Assembly (NCBI GenBank): GCA_964599275.1
Contig: CAZRFK010000016.1
Location: 1-29,737 of the forward strand
Length of the DNA: 29,737 bases
Direction of reading: 5' to 3'
Source of the DNA: PUMD01 sp964599275
GTDB lineage: Bacteria; Bacillota; Sulfobacillia; SLMV01
The notes under the pieces: model-generated
Told to the model about the DNA's origin: nothing
Seen by the model: only the letters and a program-made list of their open reading frames with translations
Databases searched by the model: none
Translations under genes and position numbers: made by a program
Shown: positions 15,476-23,851 of the stretch, one piece after another
Layout of the letters: the number at the start of each line of letters is the position of its first letter
Position numbering within the stretch: position 1 is the stretch's first letter

Positions 15476-15744
15476 ATCGTCTCGTGGGCTCTGACCGGCA
15501 GCACCGATTCTAAGGAGAGGCACAAACAGCTGTTCGTTATAAGGCAGTGGGTTTGGCCAATGGCGTTCCGGGTGCACTTTACCCAGGTGGGGCCGGCTGG
15601 GGCTTGCTGTTTCATTCCGCTGCCTGCATCAGCCCAGTCACCGACATATAACGAGTGTAGTCAGTGTCGGGGTTGCTGTCCTCCTCAGGGAGCTTTGGAT
15701 TCAACCTAATGGGCGCACAACGCACAATGGCCAGTCGGAAGAAG

Positions 15745-16982
15745 TTAAAGCCCTATGAACTTACAGGTTCTATCATTATCAGAACTAAGACTCCGTAATG
15801 TCTGTGGAAGATCTTTCCTTATAACGCCTTCCCCCTCAGGAATTGAGAAACCGTTTGCGGCCATCCATGCTGCGTTGATGGCTTCTACTGATGAAGTAGC
15901 TCCCTTTAGAGAGCAACTGGCTTTTGCTCCATCACAAATCATTCCATAAAGTGATGCAACGACGGTGTTTATCGCGTGTTTTATGACAGTCAAATCCCTT
16001 TCTAATAGCCAGGATATTCCTGCTGCTGTGCCGGCACCTGCACTGATACCTCCACAAATGTCCGACACTTCTCCCATGAAGGCTTTGAAGTAGAGGTTGA
16101 CCGAGTTGGCAACTATCAGCGCTTGAAGTGTTTCCAATTCATTTGCATCATACTGATCTGCCATGCAAAGAATGGGAATGCTGATCATCAGTCCTTGATT
16201 CCCACTTCCTCCAGATGTAAAAACCGGTCTGGGAACTCCAACCATTCTCATCCAAATTCCACTCATGACAAGCTCTCGTACTTCAAAACAGCTCCCCTGT
16301 TCGGGTGCTCTTGGGTGGTTGTTGCAGAAAAACCCTGAACTATCGAGCGCTTTTTGAGCAAGACATAGATTTGACCGTGCTCCCCGCTCAATGAAAACTG
16401 CTTCTTCCTTTGATATTTTAGAAACGGCTTTCAGGATATCCTCCAGCTCAAATTGGCTCAATGATGAGGTGGAATATGTGTCGTCGTTATGGGTGTTATC
16501 GGTGTATATAGGGGTTTTATTTTTTTGATTTCTTTAATTGATGAATGACTGCCTGAAATGATGACTTCCGTTGAGTTGACCTCTCCTTTGGCGACAACCC
16601 TCACAAACACCGAACCACTTTCATCCTTCGCTCGTACAGTTATCAGGTTCTGATCAACCATCTCGTAGGCTTGCTTAAGATCTTCATCAGTGCAGTTCAA
16701 AAGCATTTTCAGGCCTGCATCCGAATCCATCATCACAGCTCCTAGTGCACAAGCGATTTCAGGACCCTTTCTATCGCCCGCAGGAAGCCCTGCTGTTAAT
16801 GCATTTCTTAACACATGGGGACTGAGCCATACCTCCATGGACAGAGGAGTTTCGTCCAGAGATTCTGCAGCTCGGGCAGAAGCCAGAGTTATACTAGCAG
16901 GTTCCGTGCAGACTGCTGCATAATTTGAGTGTTGTTTGAGTAGATTTAGCAATATTGTTTTAAGGGTATCAATGGGCTTCAA
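15745..16982 (-). pseudogene. L-cysteine desulfidase / UPF0597 (YhaM/CyuA-like) gene split by one frameshift
   Basis: On the minus strand two overlapping frames together make one UPF0597 protein. The N-terminal frame starts at TTG 16982 (GAGAGGAG upstream) and shows AAVCTEPASITLA, VWLSPHVLRNALTAGLPAG and IACALGAVMM. The C-terminal frame (stop 15745) shows TSGGSGNQGLMISIP, DICGGISAGAGTAAG and MICDGAKASCSLKGAT. The four conserved Cys positions (CTEP, DICGG, ICDGAKASC) that can hold the [4Fe-4S] cluster are kept. Read through with a -1 shift at the run of seven A (plus-strand T7, 16520-16526), the two halves join smoothly (KNKTPIYTDNTHNDD...). Family members degrade L-cysteine or act as serine dehydratases. 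It is a pseudogene, a sequence error or a recoded gene. Confidence 0.8.
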
Positions 16983-17271
16983 TGTTACACTCCTCTCAGG
17001 TTGCTCACAACTCTTTAATTCGTGGCTCTTTGTCAATTTCCTCTGTATTTTTTGTTGGATTTATGGAGCCCTTCATTGGATGGATAATTATGGGTTTTTC
17101 GGCGGTTTAGCCCCCAATTGCTTCGTTAATCAAAAGTCGCTTACCGTACTGTTCTGCTGCTACGTTCAGATTATGTTCTTAGCCGACACGAGCCAAGTGT
17201 AGTAAGCATTGCTGGTGCCAATCATTGAACCCCACTGGTGTTGAGTATAAATGGGAGGAGGGGGAAAAAGC

Positions 17272-17865
17272 ATGATTGATATAGTTTGGTTGCTGTTGAT
17301 AGTAGGAGGAACCCTGGTAGCCGCATTTCGGGGGGAGGTCTCGATGGTAACTGATGCAGTGATGACTGAGGCTCAGATGGGGTTGGAAACTGTACTTGGT
17401 TTTACTGGCATGATGATCTTGTGGTTGGGAATGATGAATATTGCTCAGGAATCGGGGCTGATAGAGAGCATCTCAAACTTGGTCAAGCCTTTGATGCAGC
17501 GTTTGCTGCCCGAAGTTCCGGCCGATCATCCGGCAATGGGTGCTATATTGATGAACGTGAGTGCCAATCTATTGGGAGTAGGGGCTGCAGCTACCCCCTT
17601 GGGGCTCAAGGCGATGCAGCAGCTGGATGAGCTCAATGATCAAGACAAAACGGCCAGCAATGCAATGTGTACGTTCCTTGCTCTGAACACCTCAGGCATC
17701 ACATTGGTTCCGGCAACAGTTATCGCACTTCGCACTTCTGCGGGTTCGGCAAATCCGACAGAGATAGTAGGAACTGCCTTATTGGCAACAGCTTGTTCGA
17801 GTCTGGCTGCACTCACAGCGGATCGATTTTTCAGATGGTGGAGCTCAATAAGGGGTGGTGAGTAA
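17272..17865 (+). CDS. spmA: Spore maturation protein A
   Basis: This is a 197-residue membrane protein with a nucleoside-recognition/gate domain. It has five hydrophobic stretches, starting with IDIVWLLLIVGGTLVAAF and including LGFTGMMILWLGMMNIAQESGL and MGAILMNVSANLLGVGAAATPLGLKAM, the latter a conserved SpmA signature. In Bacillus SpmA and SpmB are needed for full dehydration of the spore core. ATG 17272 was chosen because GGGAGGAGGGGG lies 7 nt upstream. The adjacent spmB starts 3 nt after its stop. Confidence 0.95.
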   Translation: MIDIVWLLLIVGGTLVAAFRGEVSMVTDAVMTEAQMGLETVLGFTGMMILWLGMMNIAQESGLIESISNLVKPLMQRLLPEVPADHPAMGAILMNVSANLLGVGAAATPLGLKAMQQLDELNDQDKTASNAMCTFLALNTSGITLVPATVIALRTSAGSANPTEIVGTALLATACSSLAALTADRFFRWWSSIRGGE

Positions 17866-17868
17866 TCT

Positions 17869-18399
17869 GTGGAGATTATCAACTTAATTTCTACATGGAC
17901 AATACCCATAATGATCTGCGTAATCCCTCTTTATGGATACCTGAAAGGTGTTCCAGTGTATGAAAAGTTTGTTGAAGGAGGCCGTGAAGGTTTGGATATG
18001 GCAATCAAGATCATGCCTTATATGATCGCTATTTTCTTTGCGATGGGTGTATTTGATGCTTCTGGTGGCATGGATCTCGTTACCAGGTTTTTGTCTCCCA
18101 TTCTCAGTGCTATCGGTATGCCTCCACAGATTCTGCCACTTGCTGTTGTCCGGCCACTATCCGGCAGCAGTGCATTGGGTATTACTGCGTCTTTACTGCG
18201 AGAATGGGGCCCAGATTCATTTGTTGGCCGTTTGGCTTCAACCATGCAGGGCAGTACTGATACGACCTTTTATGTGTTGAGTGTTTATTTTGGTTCGGTG
18301 GGAGTTACCAGAACGCGTCATGCTTTGCCCACCGGCTTGATAGGGGATGTAACTGGTATCTTGGCTGCCTTGTATGTGTGCCGTTTATTCTTTGGATGA
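17869..18399 (+). CDS. spmB: Spore maturation protein B
   Basis: This 176-residue membrane protein is the partner of SpmA. Family features are YGYLKGVPVYEKFVEGGREG, MAIFFAMGVFDASGGMD-like helices, PLAVVRPLSGSSALGI and QGSTDTTFYVLSVYFGSVGVTRTRHALP. The start is GTG 17869, with a purine-rich site in the spmA 3' end. spmA and spmB are translationally close and presumably cotranscribed. Confidence 0.95.
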   Translation: MEIINLISTWTIPIMICVIPLYGYLKGVPVYEKFVEGGREGLDMAIKIMPYMIAIFFAMGVFDASGGMDLVTRFLSPILSAIGMPPQILPLAVVRPLSGSSALGITASLLREWGPDSFVGRLASTMQGSTDTTFYVLSVYFGSVGVTRTRHALPTGLIGDVTGILAALYVCRLFFG

Positions 18400-18468
18400 T
18401 AACATATAAGATGACATAAATGGTAAGTATGTTTGTCAATAGTAACTATCACTGAAGGAGGAAAATTG

Positions 18469-18927
18469 ATGACTCCAGAAGAGAAACTCCAAGAGATGGG
18501 TTTAGAGATACCAGAAGTGGCTGAACCAGTAGCTGCCTATGTACCTGGTGTTAAGGCAGATGGTTTGCTGCATATTTCCGGACAAATTCCGTTTGTCGAT
18601 GGTGAATTGGAGTACACTGGGAAAGTGGAAAGTGAAGTATCTGTTGACGAAGCTTACGAGGCTGCTCGTATTTGCTGTTTGAATGGGATTGGTGTTATAA
18701 AGTCTGAGTTGGGCGAGCTTTGTCGAGTTAAGCGCATTGTGAAGATAAGCGGTTATGTTAATTCTGATCCGGAATTTACAGGGCAATCGCAGGTTGTCAA
18801 CGGTGCTTCTGATCTTTTAGGTGAGGTTTTCGGAGAAGCCGGGAGTCATGCCCGGGCTGCTGTAGGAATGGCTAGCTTGCCTCTTGGGGCAGCTGTTGAA
18901 GTTGAGTTCCTAGTCCAGTTTGATTAG
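18469..18927 (+). CDS. RidA/YjgF family protein
   Basis: This is a 152-residue protein of the RidA/YER057c/UK114 superfamily, subgroup with an N-terminal extension (MTPEEKLQEMGLEIPEV). The core shows GLLHISGQIPFVDGEL, AARICCLNGIGVIKSELG and RAAVGMASLPLGAAVEVEFLV. RidA proteins hydrolyse reactive enamines and imines, but the arginine typical of true RidA is followed here by AAVGMA (HARAAVGMASLP), so the exact activity is open. The ATG at 18469 has a perfect AAGGAGG site 7 nt upstream. Confidence 0.85.
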   Translation: MTPEEKLQEMGLEIPEVAEPVAAYVPGVKADGLLHISGQIPFVDGELEYTGKVESEVSVDEAYEAARICCLNGIGVIKSELGELCRVKRIVKISGYVNSDPEFTGQSQVVNGASDLLGEVFGEAGSHARAAVGMASLPLGAAVEVEFLVQFD

Positions 18928-18932
18928 ATCTC

Positions 18933-19685
18933 ATGGCTGACTATGGCGGATCGCGGACTAATGATGAGGAAAAAGAAGGTGTCCGTTTGGACAAGCTGCT
19001 GGCCCATTGGGGTGTGGATTCGCGCCGTCGTAGCAAAGACTTGATACGCCAGGGCCGGGTTAAAGTGAATGAACGGATAATAAAAGAACCCGGCCGTAGG
19101 GTCTCTTCGCAGGAGGATATCCTGGTTGAGGTAGATGGTTCAAGGGTAAGTCCTACCAGGCAAAGAATGTACATCAAATTACATAAACCTACCGGTTACA
19201 TTACCACGACCGACGATCCCAGGGGAAGACCAACTGTGATGGAATTAGTATCTGAGGTATCGGAGCGAATCTTTCCAGTGGGGCGTCTGGATCGAAACAC
19301 CAGTGGATTGTTGTTTTTAACCAACGACGGGGAATGGAGCAACAAAGTTGTACATCCCGGTGAAGGTGTTTCTAAAGTGTATCTGGTTGATGTTGAAGGA
19401 CGTCCCACGCAAAAAGTTCTAAATGCTCTGCTTGAAGGTATTTCATTGGCAGACCGGAAGGCGAGTCTACATCAGTTAAATGTGTTGGAAGAAAGTGCAG
19501 AAAAGTGTACTCTAAAGGTGGTGCTGCAGGAAGGGAAATACCGACAGATCAGAAGATTATTCGCCACTGTAGGACACCCGGTGTTTTCCCTGCACCGATT
19601 GCAGATTGGTGATGTAAAATTGGGTGAATTGGCGCAAGGAGAATGGACTTACTTACAGCAGTGTGAAGTGAACAGCTTCAAATAG
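18933..19685 (+). CDS. RsuA/RluB-family rRNA pseudouridine synthase
   Basis: This 250-residue enzyme converts uridine to pseudouridine in ribosomal RNA. An S4 RNA-binding domain (about 17-65, RLDKLLAHWGVDSRRRSKDLI) precedes the catalytic domain, with the nucleophile D120 in FPVGRLDRNTSGLLFLTNDG. The late KVVLQEGKYRQIRRLFATVGHPV motif is also typical. The order spmA-spmB-rluB is shared with many Firmicutes. The ATG at 18933, 5 nt after the ridA stop, has no good ribosome-binding site, so coupling is likely. Confidence 0.93.
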   Translation: MADYGGSRTNDEEKEGVRLDKLLAHWGVDSRRRSKDLIRQGRVKVNERIIKEPGRRVSSQEDILVEVDGSRVSPTRQRMYIKLHKPTGYITTTDDPRGRPTVMELVSEVSERIFPVGRLDRNTSGLLFLTNDGEWSNKVVHPGEGVSKVYLVDVEGRPTQKVLNALLEGISLADRKASLHQLNVLEESAEKCTLKVVLQEGKYRQIRRLFATVGHPVFSLHRLQIGDVKLGELAQGEWTYLQQCEVNSFK

Positions 19686-19704
19686 AGATTGGGGGGTGAC
19701 TGAT

Positions 19705-20241
19705 GTGCGAGACAGGTATAAATCTGATCGGGCACTTTTGATCATCGACATGCTAAAGGATTTTATTGACCCTGACGGAGCCCTGTATATTGGCCAAAAG
19801 GGACAGCAAATAGTTGATAAGATTGGTGATCTGCGCAAAGCATATCGACGTCGGGGGGACCTGGTGATATTTTTATGTGATAGACACCGTCCTGATGATG
19901 CCGAGTTTGAGGTGTTTCCGCCTCACTGCGTGGACGGCACCCCAGGTGCCGAGGTTGTTGACAAATTATCGCCCGAAGAAGATGACATTATAATCCCCAA
20001 ACGTCGTTACAGTGGATTTTTCGGTACTGAACTGGATTTGACCCTGCGTGAATACGGAATAAACACTGTGGATATTGTGGGCGTGTGCACAAATATCTGC
20101 GTGTTGTATACTGCCGCTGATGCAAGGAATATGAATTATGAAGTGATAATTCACGGGGATGCTGTAACTTCTATGGATGACAATGCTCATGAATGGGCTC
20201 TAAAGCAGATGCAGTCAGTGTTGGGATGTCAGCTAGTTTAA
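19705..20241 (+). CDS. Isochorismatase-family cysteine hydrolase, probable nicotinamidase
   Basis: This 178-residue cytoplasmic enzyme probably deamidates nicotinamide to nicotinate. The catalytic triad is D15 (LLIIDMLKDF), K99 (IIPKRRYSG) and C132 (CTNICVLYTA). A metal site typical of nicotinamidases is visible: D59, H61 (CDRH) and H74 (PPHCVDGTPGAE). The start is GTG 19705 because a GGGGGGTGA site lies 5 nt before it; an in-frame GTG at 19696 overlaps that site. The next gene is nicotinate phosphoribosyltransferase, which uses the product. This supports the nicotinamidase call over other isochorismatases. Confidence 0.88.
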   Translation: MRDRYKSDRALLIIDMLKDFIDPDGALYIGQKGQQIVDKIGDLRKAYRRRGDLVIFLCDRHRPDDAEFEVFPPHCVDGTPGAEVVDKLSPEEDDIIIPKRRYSGFFGTELDLTLREYGINTVDIVGVCTNICVLYTAADARNMNYEVIIHGDAVTSMDDNAHEWALKQMQSVLGCQLV

Positions 20242-20328
20242 GGTTTAGGCTGAGATGGAGTGAACCACAACGCATTGTGGGTATCTGATTCTTTTGAGCA
20301 CTGTTCGAAACCAATAAGGAGGAAGCCT

Positions 20329-21396
20329 GTGGATGCTGACAGATATCAGAACAAGAGAAAGTTAGTAGAGATTGAATCGACTGAGCAGGTTCGTAATCTT
20401 GAACTTGATGAGGGTCGGCTTTTTAACTCGGCCGAGCATCATGAGATTATGGCTGGACACACCACAGACATATACTTCATCAAAACACGTGAAATGCTTG
20501 AGCATCTTGATTTGCAGAGGGCTCAGGTTACTGCAGAAGTTTTTGCCAGTGCATCTGGAGTCTTCTGTGGCATAAATGAGGTTAAAAATCTGCTGGATGG
20601 TCGAGTGGATGAGTTATATGCACTTCCTGAAGGAGCTGAATTTGAAAAGAAGGAAGTAGTTATGAGGATTTCTGGGCGTTATGTTGAGTTTGCCACAGCT
20701 GAAACTCCGCTTCTGGGTATGTTGGCGTCGGCCAGTGCTTGGGCTACTAGAGCAAAGGAAGTGAAAGAAGCTGCTGGAAATAAAGTTGCGGTGTGTTTTG
20801 GTGCACGCCATATTCATCCTTCCGTTGCTCCAGTAATGGAAAGAGCGGCTATGATTGGGGGAATGGATGGTAATAGCTGCGTGTTAGCAGCTAAGCTAAT
20901 GGGCAAATTCCCAATGGGAACTGTTCCTCACGCTGCAATCATTGTCGCAGGTGATACTTTAGAAATTGCCCATGCTTATGATGAAATTATGCCGGAGGAT
21001 GACGCCAGGATCATACTGGTTGATACATTCAAAGATGAAGCAGAAGAAACCCTCCGGGTAGCTGAGTTTTTAGGTGAGCAACTCGATGCGGTTCGTCTGG
21101 ATACCCCCAAGGAGCGTGGCAGGGTAACCACTGGATTAGTCCGGGAGATTCGCGCCCGTTTAGACATGGCAGGCCGCGAGGATGTTGAAATTTTCTGCTC
21201 TGGAGGTTTAAATCCTGACAGGATTCGTCAGCTAGCAGATGCAGGGGCTGATGGATTTGGTGTCGGCAGCTACATCTCTGCTGCTCCATCCATCAATATG
21301 ACACTTGATCTCAAGGAAGTTGATGGGAAACCAGTAGCCAAGCGGGGGCGTATTCCTGGATTGAATGCTAACCCGCGTTTAGAGAAGATCTTCTGA
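20329..21396 (+). CDS. Nicotinate phosphoribosyltransferase
   Basis: This 355-residue enzyme makes nicotinate mononucleotide from nicotinate and PRPP, the entry step of the Preiss-Handler NAD salvage route. Features are the N-terminal TTDIYFIKTREML, the AETPLLGMLASASAWATRA helix, CFGARHIHPSVAPVMERAA, the GTVPHAAIIVAGD segment, VDTFKDEAEETLRVA and the FCSGGLNPDRIRQLADAGADGFGVGSYIS barrel end. It belongs to the short archaeal/clostridial form. GTG 20329 is set by an AAGGAGG site 6 nt upstream; the longer frame from 20260 lacks one. Confidence 0.92.
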   Translation: MDADRYQNKRKLVEIESTEQVRNLELDEGRLFNSAEHHEIMAGHTTDIYFIKTREMLEHLDLQRAQVTAEVFASASGVFCGINEVKNLLDGRVDELYALPEGAEFEKKEVVMRISGRYVEFATAETPLLGMLASASAWATRAKEVKEAAGNKVAVCFGARHIHPSVAPVMERAAMIGGMDGNSCVLAAKLMGKFPMGTVPHAAIIVAGDTLEIAHAYDEIMPEDDARIILVDTFKDEAEETLRVAEFLGEQLDAVRLDTPKERGRVTTGLVREIRARLDMAGREDVEIFCSGGLNPDRIRQLADAGADGFGVGSYISAAPSINMTLDLKEVDGKPVAKRGRIPGLNANPRLEKIF

Positions 21397-21417
21397 TTTT
21401 CAGTAACACAAATATTT

Positions 21418-21444
21418 GCGGCAGCGGATATTATCCGCTGCCGC
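21418..21444. terminator. Strong hairpin between convergent NAPRT and ferredoxin genes
   Basis: A 12-bp stem (GCGGCAGCGGAT with ATCCGCTGCCGC) closes a 3-nt loop. It lies 21 nt after the NAPRT stop and about 100 nt after the convergent ferredoxin stop. No T-run is seen on either side. It could end transcripts from both directions. Confidence 0.6.
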
Positions 21445-21546
21445 CGTTCGAACAGACCTTAAATCATGCTGGTCTCTAGTTTAATAATTGTATCATGGAA
21501 ATCAAAAGCATCTTCCACTCAAAAGGTATTGCTTAAGCCTCACCTA

Positions 21547-21744
21547 TCAGTCTTCCAGGAAGATGCACTCAACAGGACATGCTTCAATAGCTTCTTTGAC
21601 CGAGTCCATTATGTCATCAGATGGTTCTTCTTCGGTAACATAAGCAAGACCGTCATCGCGTATTTCAAACGCATCAGGGCAGATTGTTTCACAGATGCCG
21701 TCACCTATGCAGAGATCTTGATCAATAACCAGTTTTTTAGCCAT
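21547..21744 (-). CDS. [4Fe-4S] ferredoxin with an Asp in place of one cluster cysteine
   Basis: This 65-residue low-potential electron carrier has a single cluster. The motif C12-I-G-D15-G-I-C18-E-T-I-C22-P, with C57 near the end (EACPVECI), matches single-cluster ferredoxins, but the second cysteine ligand is aspartate (CxxDxxC), as in Pyrococcus furiosus ferredoxin. Such clusters easily lose or swap the iron at the Asp site. The ATG at 21744 has GGGAGGG upstream. It is monocistronic, with a strong sigma-A promoter. Confidence 0.9.
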   Translation of the reverse strand: MAKKLVIDQDLCIGDGICETICPDAFEIRDDGLAYVTEEEPSDDIMDSVKEAIEACPVECIFLED

Positions 21745-21797
21745 CAGAATCCCTCCCTAACCATATGTTGATTTAAACGCTACCAGTTCCTTCAATA

Positions 21798-21827
21798 ATT
21801 TTAATTGGGTGTAACGATAGGTGTCAA
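21798..21827 (-). promoter_or_regulatory. Sigma-A promoter for the ferredoxin gene
   Basis: On the minus strand, TTGACA (21827-21822) is an exact -35 box. It is followed by an 18-nt spacer and TAAAAT (21803-21798), 5 of 6 to the -10 consensus. A start near 21791 gives a leader of about 45 nt. Confidence 0.65.
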
Positions 21828-22072
21828 GATACCATTGAAATCCAATCCGAAGCACAGAAGATGTTATTTTCAAGGGTGCATTCGGCGATTCCGGTGTTAA
21901 GTCGTACAGGAATAACATTGAGTATATTACCCTTTAAGTATTGTGGTGATGTACGATAACAATTATTGAAGAGCAAGCGTAAATTGTAATAGAAACATAC
22001 ACGGATACGTAGGGGTGCAGAAGGGGGTCAGCAGAGGTGAGGTGCAAAAGCGCCCCCGGAAGGAGATTCAGA
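21828..22072 (+). other. Gene-free leader region ahead of the binding lipoprotein
   Basis: The whole gap between ferredoxin and the lipoprotein gene is 328 nt. Beyond the ferredoxin promoter it holds an 8-bp inverted repeat, ATGTTATT (21861-21868) and AATAACAT (21911-21918), 42 nt apart. It also has a GGGGG/CCCCC pairing (22023-22027 with 22053-22057) directly beside the ribosome-binding site. A weak promoter-like pair (TTGAAG 21966, TAATAG 21987, 15-nt spacer) is present. The conserved boxes of a cobalamin riboswitch were not found. Confidence 0.35.
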
Positions 22073-23056
22073 ATGGTGTTATCTATAGAGTTCAATAGAT
22101 TTAGATTTCATATCATTTTGTTAACAGTAGCACTGATGACTGGCCTTTTATTGGTTGGGTGTCTGCCAGGTGAGCCGAAAAACAATGATGCTGAGGAACC
22201 GGAAAACGGGATTGAAAGACAAGTTAATTATCCGGTGACCATAACGGATGATGCCGGCAGGGAAGTAGTTATAGAAGAAATCCCCGAACGCCTGGTGTCT
22301 TTTGCCCCAAGTAACACTGAGATATTATTCGCGCTTGATGTTGGTTCGTCTGTTGTTGGGGTGGATGATTTTAGTATCTGGCCGGAGGGAAAGTTGCAAG
22401 GTCTGGTTCGTATTGGTGGGCCTGAAAGCCCTGACTACGAGGTCATCTCAGAGTTAGAACCAGATATTGTTTTCTGCGTTGAGGGTATGGATGAGATTGC
22501 GCAGCAGCTAGATGACATGGGGTTGACGTCGATCATATTGAAAGCAGATGATTTTTCAGATGTGTATGCCAATGTTGCGCTAATTGGCAATGTTGTTAAT
22601 AAAAAAGATAAAGCAGAGGCGGTAGTCGACTACATGAAAGAAGAAACAAACAAACTCGAGAATAAAGTTACGGAAATACCTGAAAATGAAAAACCTCGTG
22701 TGTTTGTTGAGATATGGCCGTCTGACCCAATCATTACTGCAGGAAAGGGCACTCTTGTGCACCAGGTGATAGAGTCTGCTGGAGGTATCAATGCAGCAGG
22801 AGAGCATGATGTTAATTGGCCCTCGGTGTCTGTTGAAGAACTGGTTGAATTGGAACCTGATGTACTTATTTTGCAGTTTAAAGATTCCTATCAATCTCTT
22901 AAATCATCTGACCGGCCAGAGTGGAATCAAATACCGGCAGTTCAAAACGAACGTTATTATCTTGTCTCTCCTGGGATTTTGAATCATCCCAGTCCGCGTT
23001 TGGTTGAAGGTATAAAAACAGTTGCTGAAATACTTCATCCCGAACTTTTTGAATGA
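22073..23056 (+). CDS. ABC transporter substrate-binding lipoprotein (BtuF/FhuD-like)
   Basis: This 327-residue extracytoplasmic lipoprotein has a signal peptide with lipobox LLVGC and C30 as the lipid site, then an acidic linker (EPKNNDAEEPENG). The rest is the helical-backbone metal-receptor fold (PF01497): TDDAGREVVIEEIPERLVSFAPSNTEILFAL, VVGVDDF, PDYEVISELEPDIVF, the long helix around KAEAVVDYMKEETNKLE, and HPSPRLVEGIKTVAEILHPE. Such proteins bind cobalamin, heme or ferric siderophores. No permease or ATPase gene is adjacent, so the substrate is unknown. ATG 22073 has GGAAGGAGA 7 nt upstream. Confidence 0.88.
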   Translation: MVLSIEFNRFRFHIILLTVALMTGLLLVGCLPGEPKNNDAEEPENGIERQVNYPVTITDDAGREVVIEEIPERLVSFAPSNTEILFALDVGSSVVGVDDFSIWPEGKLQGLVRIGGPESPDYEVISELEPDIVFCVEGMDEIAQQLDDMGLTSIILKADDFSDVYANVALIGNVVNKKDKAEAVVDYMKEETNKLENKVTEIPENEKPRVFVEIWPSDPIITAGKGTLVHQVIESAGGINAAGEHDVNWPSVSVEELVELEPDVLILQFKDSYQSLKSSDRPEWNQIPAVQNERYYLVSPGILNHPSPRLVEGIKTVAEILHPELFE

Positions 23057-23299
23057 TTGCAAATTCCAATTTGTACGTTAAATATGTTGCGATTTGTTGT
23101 TAAGACAATTCAACACATGAATGTTGTGCTCCTAAAGTAAAGCTCTGCGTGCTATGCACTGAGGCTTTTCAGGCGAATCATGTTGGAGAGTTTTGCATGC
23201 CTATCCTTGCAGCGCTGTTCACTAAAACACACATAACCTTCTTCTTGTAAGCATAATTTTTAGTCAGCTGAGTTGATTTTTTGCTGAGGGGGGTATGTC

Positions 23300-23851
23300 A
23301 TGAGCAGTAAACCGCCTGAAAACTGGCGTGAGTGGGTAAGGCGGGAACAGGAGACTGATTGGATGAGCAAGGCAGTTCGAAGGCGACGACGTCGAACACA
23401 ACGGGCAGGCTATTTCAAAACGGCATTGATTGTTGGGTGTTTGCTGTTTCTTTTAATTCAGGTATCTGGTACTGGGGGGTTGCTGCGAAACCAGGTAGAC
23501 GCGTTTGATAGTTGGGCTTTCTGGTTGGGAGAGCCCCCTGTTCCTGTTACAGCAGAACCTAATGAGGAGGTGCCAACTGGAAATCTCACTTTAGCTGTGA
23601 TTAATCGTTCTGCTGCTCCAGGAGTCTCTCTTATATCAGATGGTGAAAAGCTGGAAAGTTTTGATGACTGGAAAATCGAACTTACGGTAAAAACAGGCCA
23701 GACACTGGTCTTGAAGCTGGATAATGATGCGCAACCTGTGCGAGTGAGAGTAGTGGCGAACCGCGGGGTACGGACTCCACGGCTGGGACAGGAATGGCCG
23801 GTTGTTTCGGGTCGTGAGCTGATGGGAGCGGTAACACTTGTATCAGATTGA
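23300..23851 (+). CDS. Hypothetical single-pass membrane protein
   Basis: This 183-residue protein is not recognised. It starts with a charged cytoplasmic part containing a run of six arginines (about 27-32), a strong positive-inside signal. One membrane helix follows (about 41-57, ALIVGCLLFLLIQV). The outside part of about 125 residues is beta-rich and has no cysteine; it includes NLTLAVINRSAAPGVSLI and TVKTGQTLVLKLD. The ATG at 23300 has GAGGGGGGT upstream. It lies alone, with 243 nt before and 384 nt after it. No catalytic motif is visible. Confidence 0.75.
   Translation: MSSKPPENWREWVRREQETDWMSKAVRRRRRRTQRAGYFKTALIVGCLLFLLIQVSGTGGLLRNQVDAFDSWAFWLGEPPVPVTAEPNEEVPTGNLTLAVINRSAAPGVSLISDGEKLESFDDWKIELTVKTGQTLVLKLDNDAQPVRVRVVANRGVRTPRLGQEWPVVSGRELMGAVTLVSD

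Noticed and set aside
15449..15709. Plus-strand 86-residue frame
   Set aside because: It begins inside the terminator stem after thioredoxin and has no ribosome-binding site; kept only as a note on the gap.
16936..17202. Plus-strand 88-residue frame
   Set aside because: It overlaps the real N-terminus of the desulfidase gene on the other strand and lacks a ribosome-binding site.
22010..22072. Cobalamin riboswitch ahead of the BtuF-like gene
   Set aside because: The conserved B12-box and core segments are not present; only simple inverted repeats are seen.
23097..23115. Rex-operator-like sequence (TTGTTAA ... TTCAACA)
   Set aside because: The second half is shifted and mismatched against the TTGTTAA-N4-TTAACAA pattern, and it does not precede a likely target.
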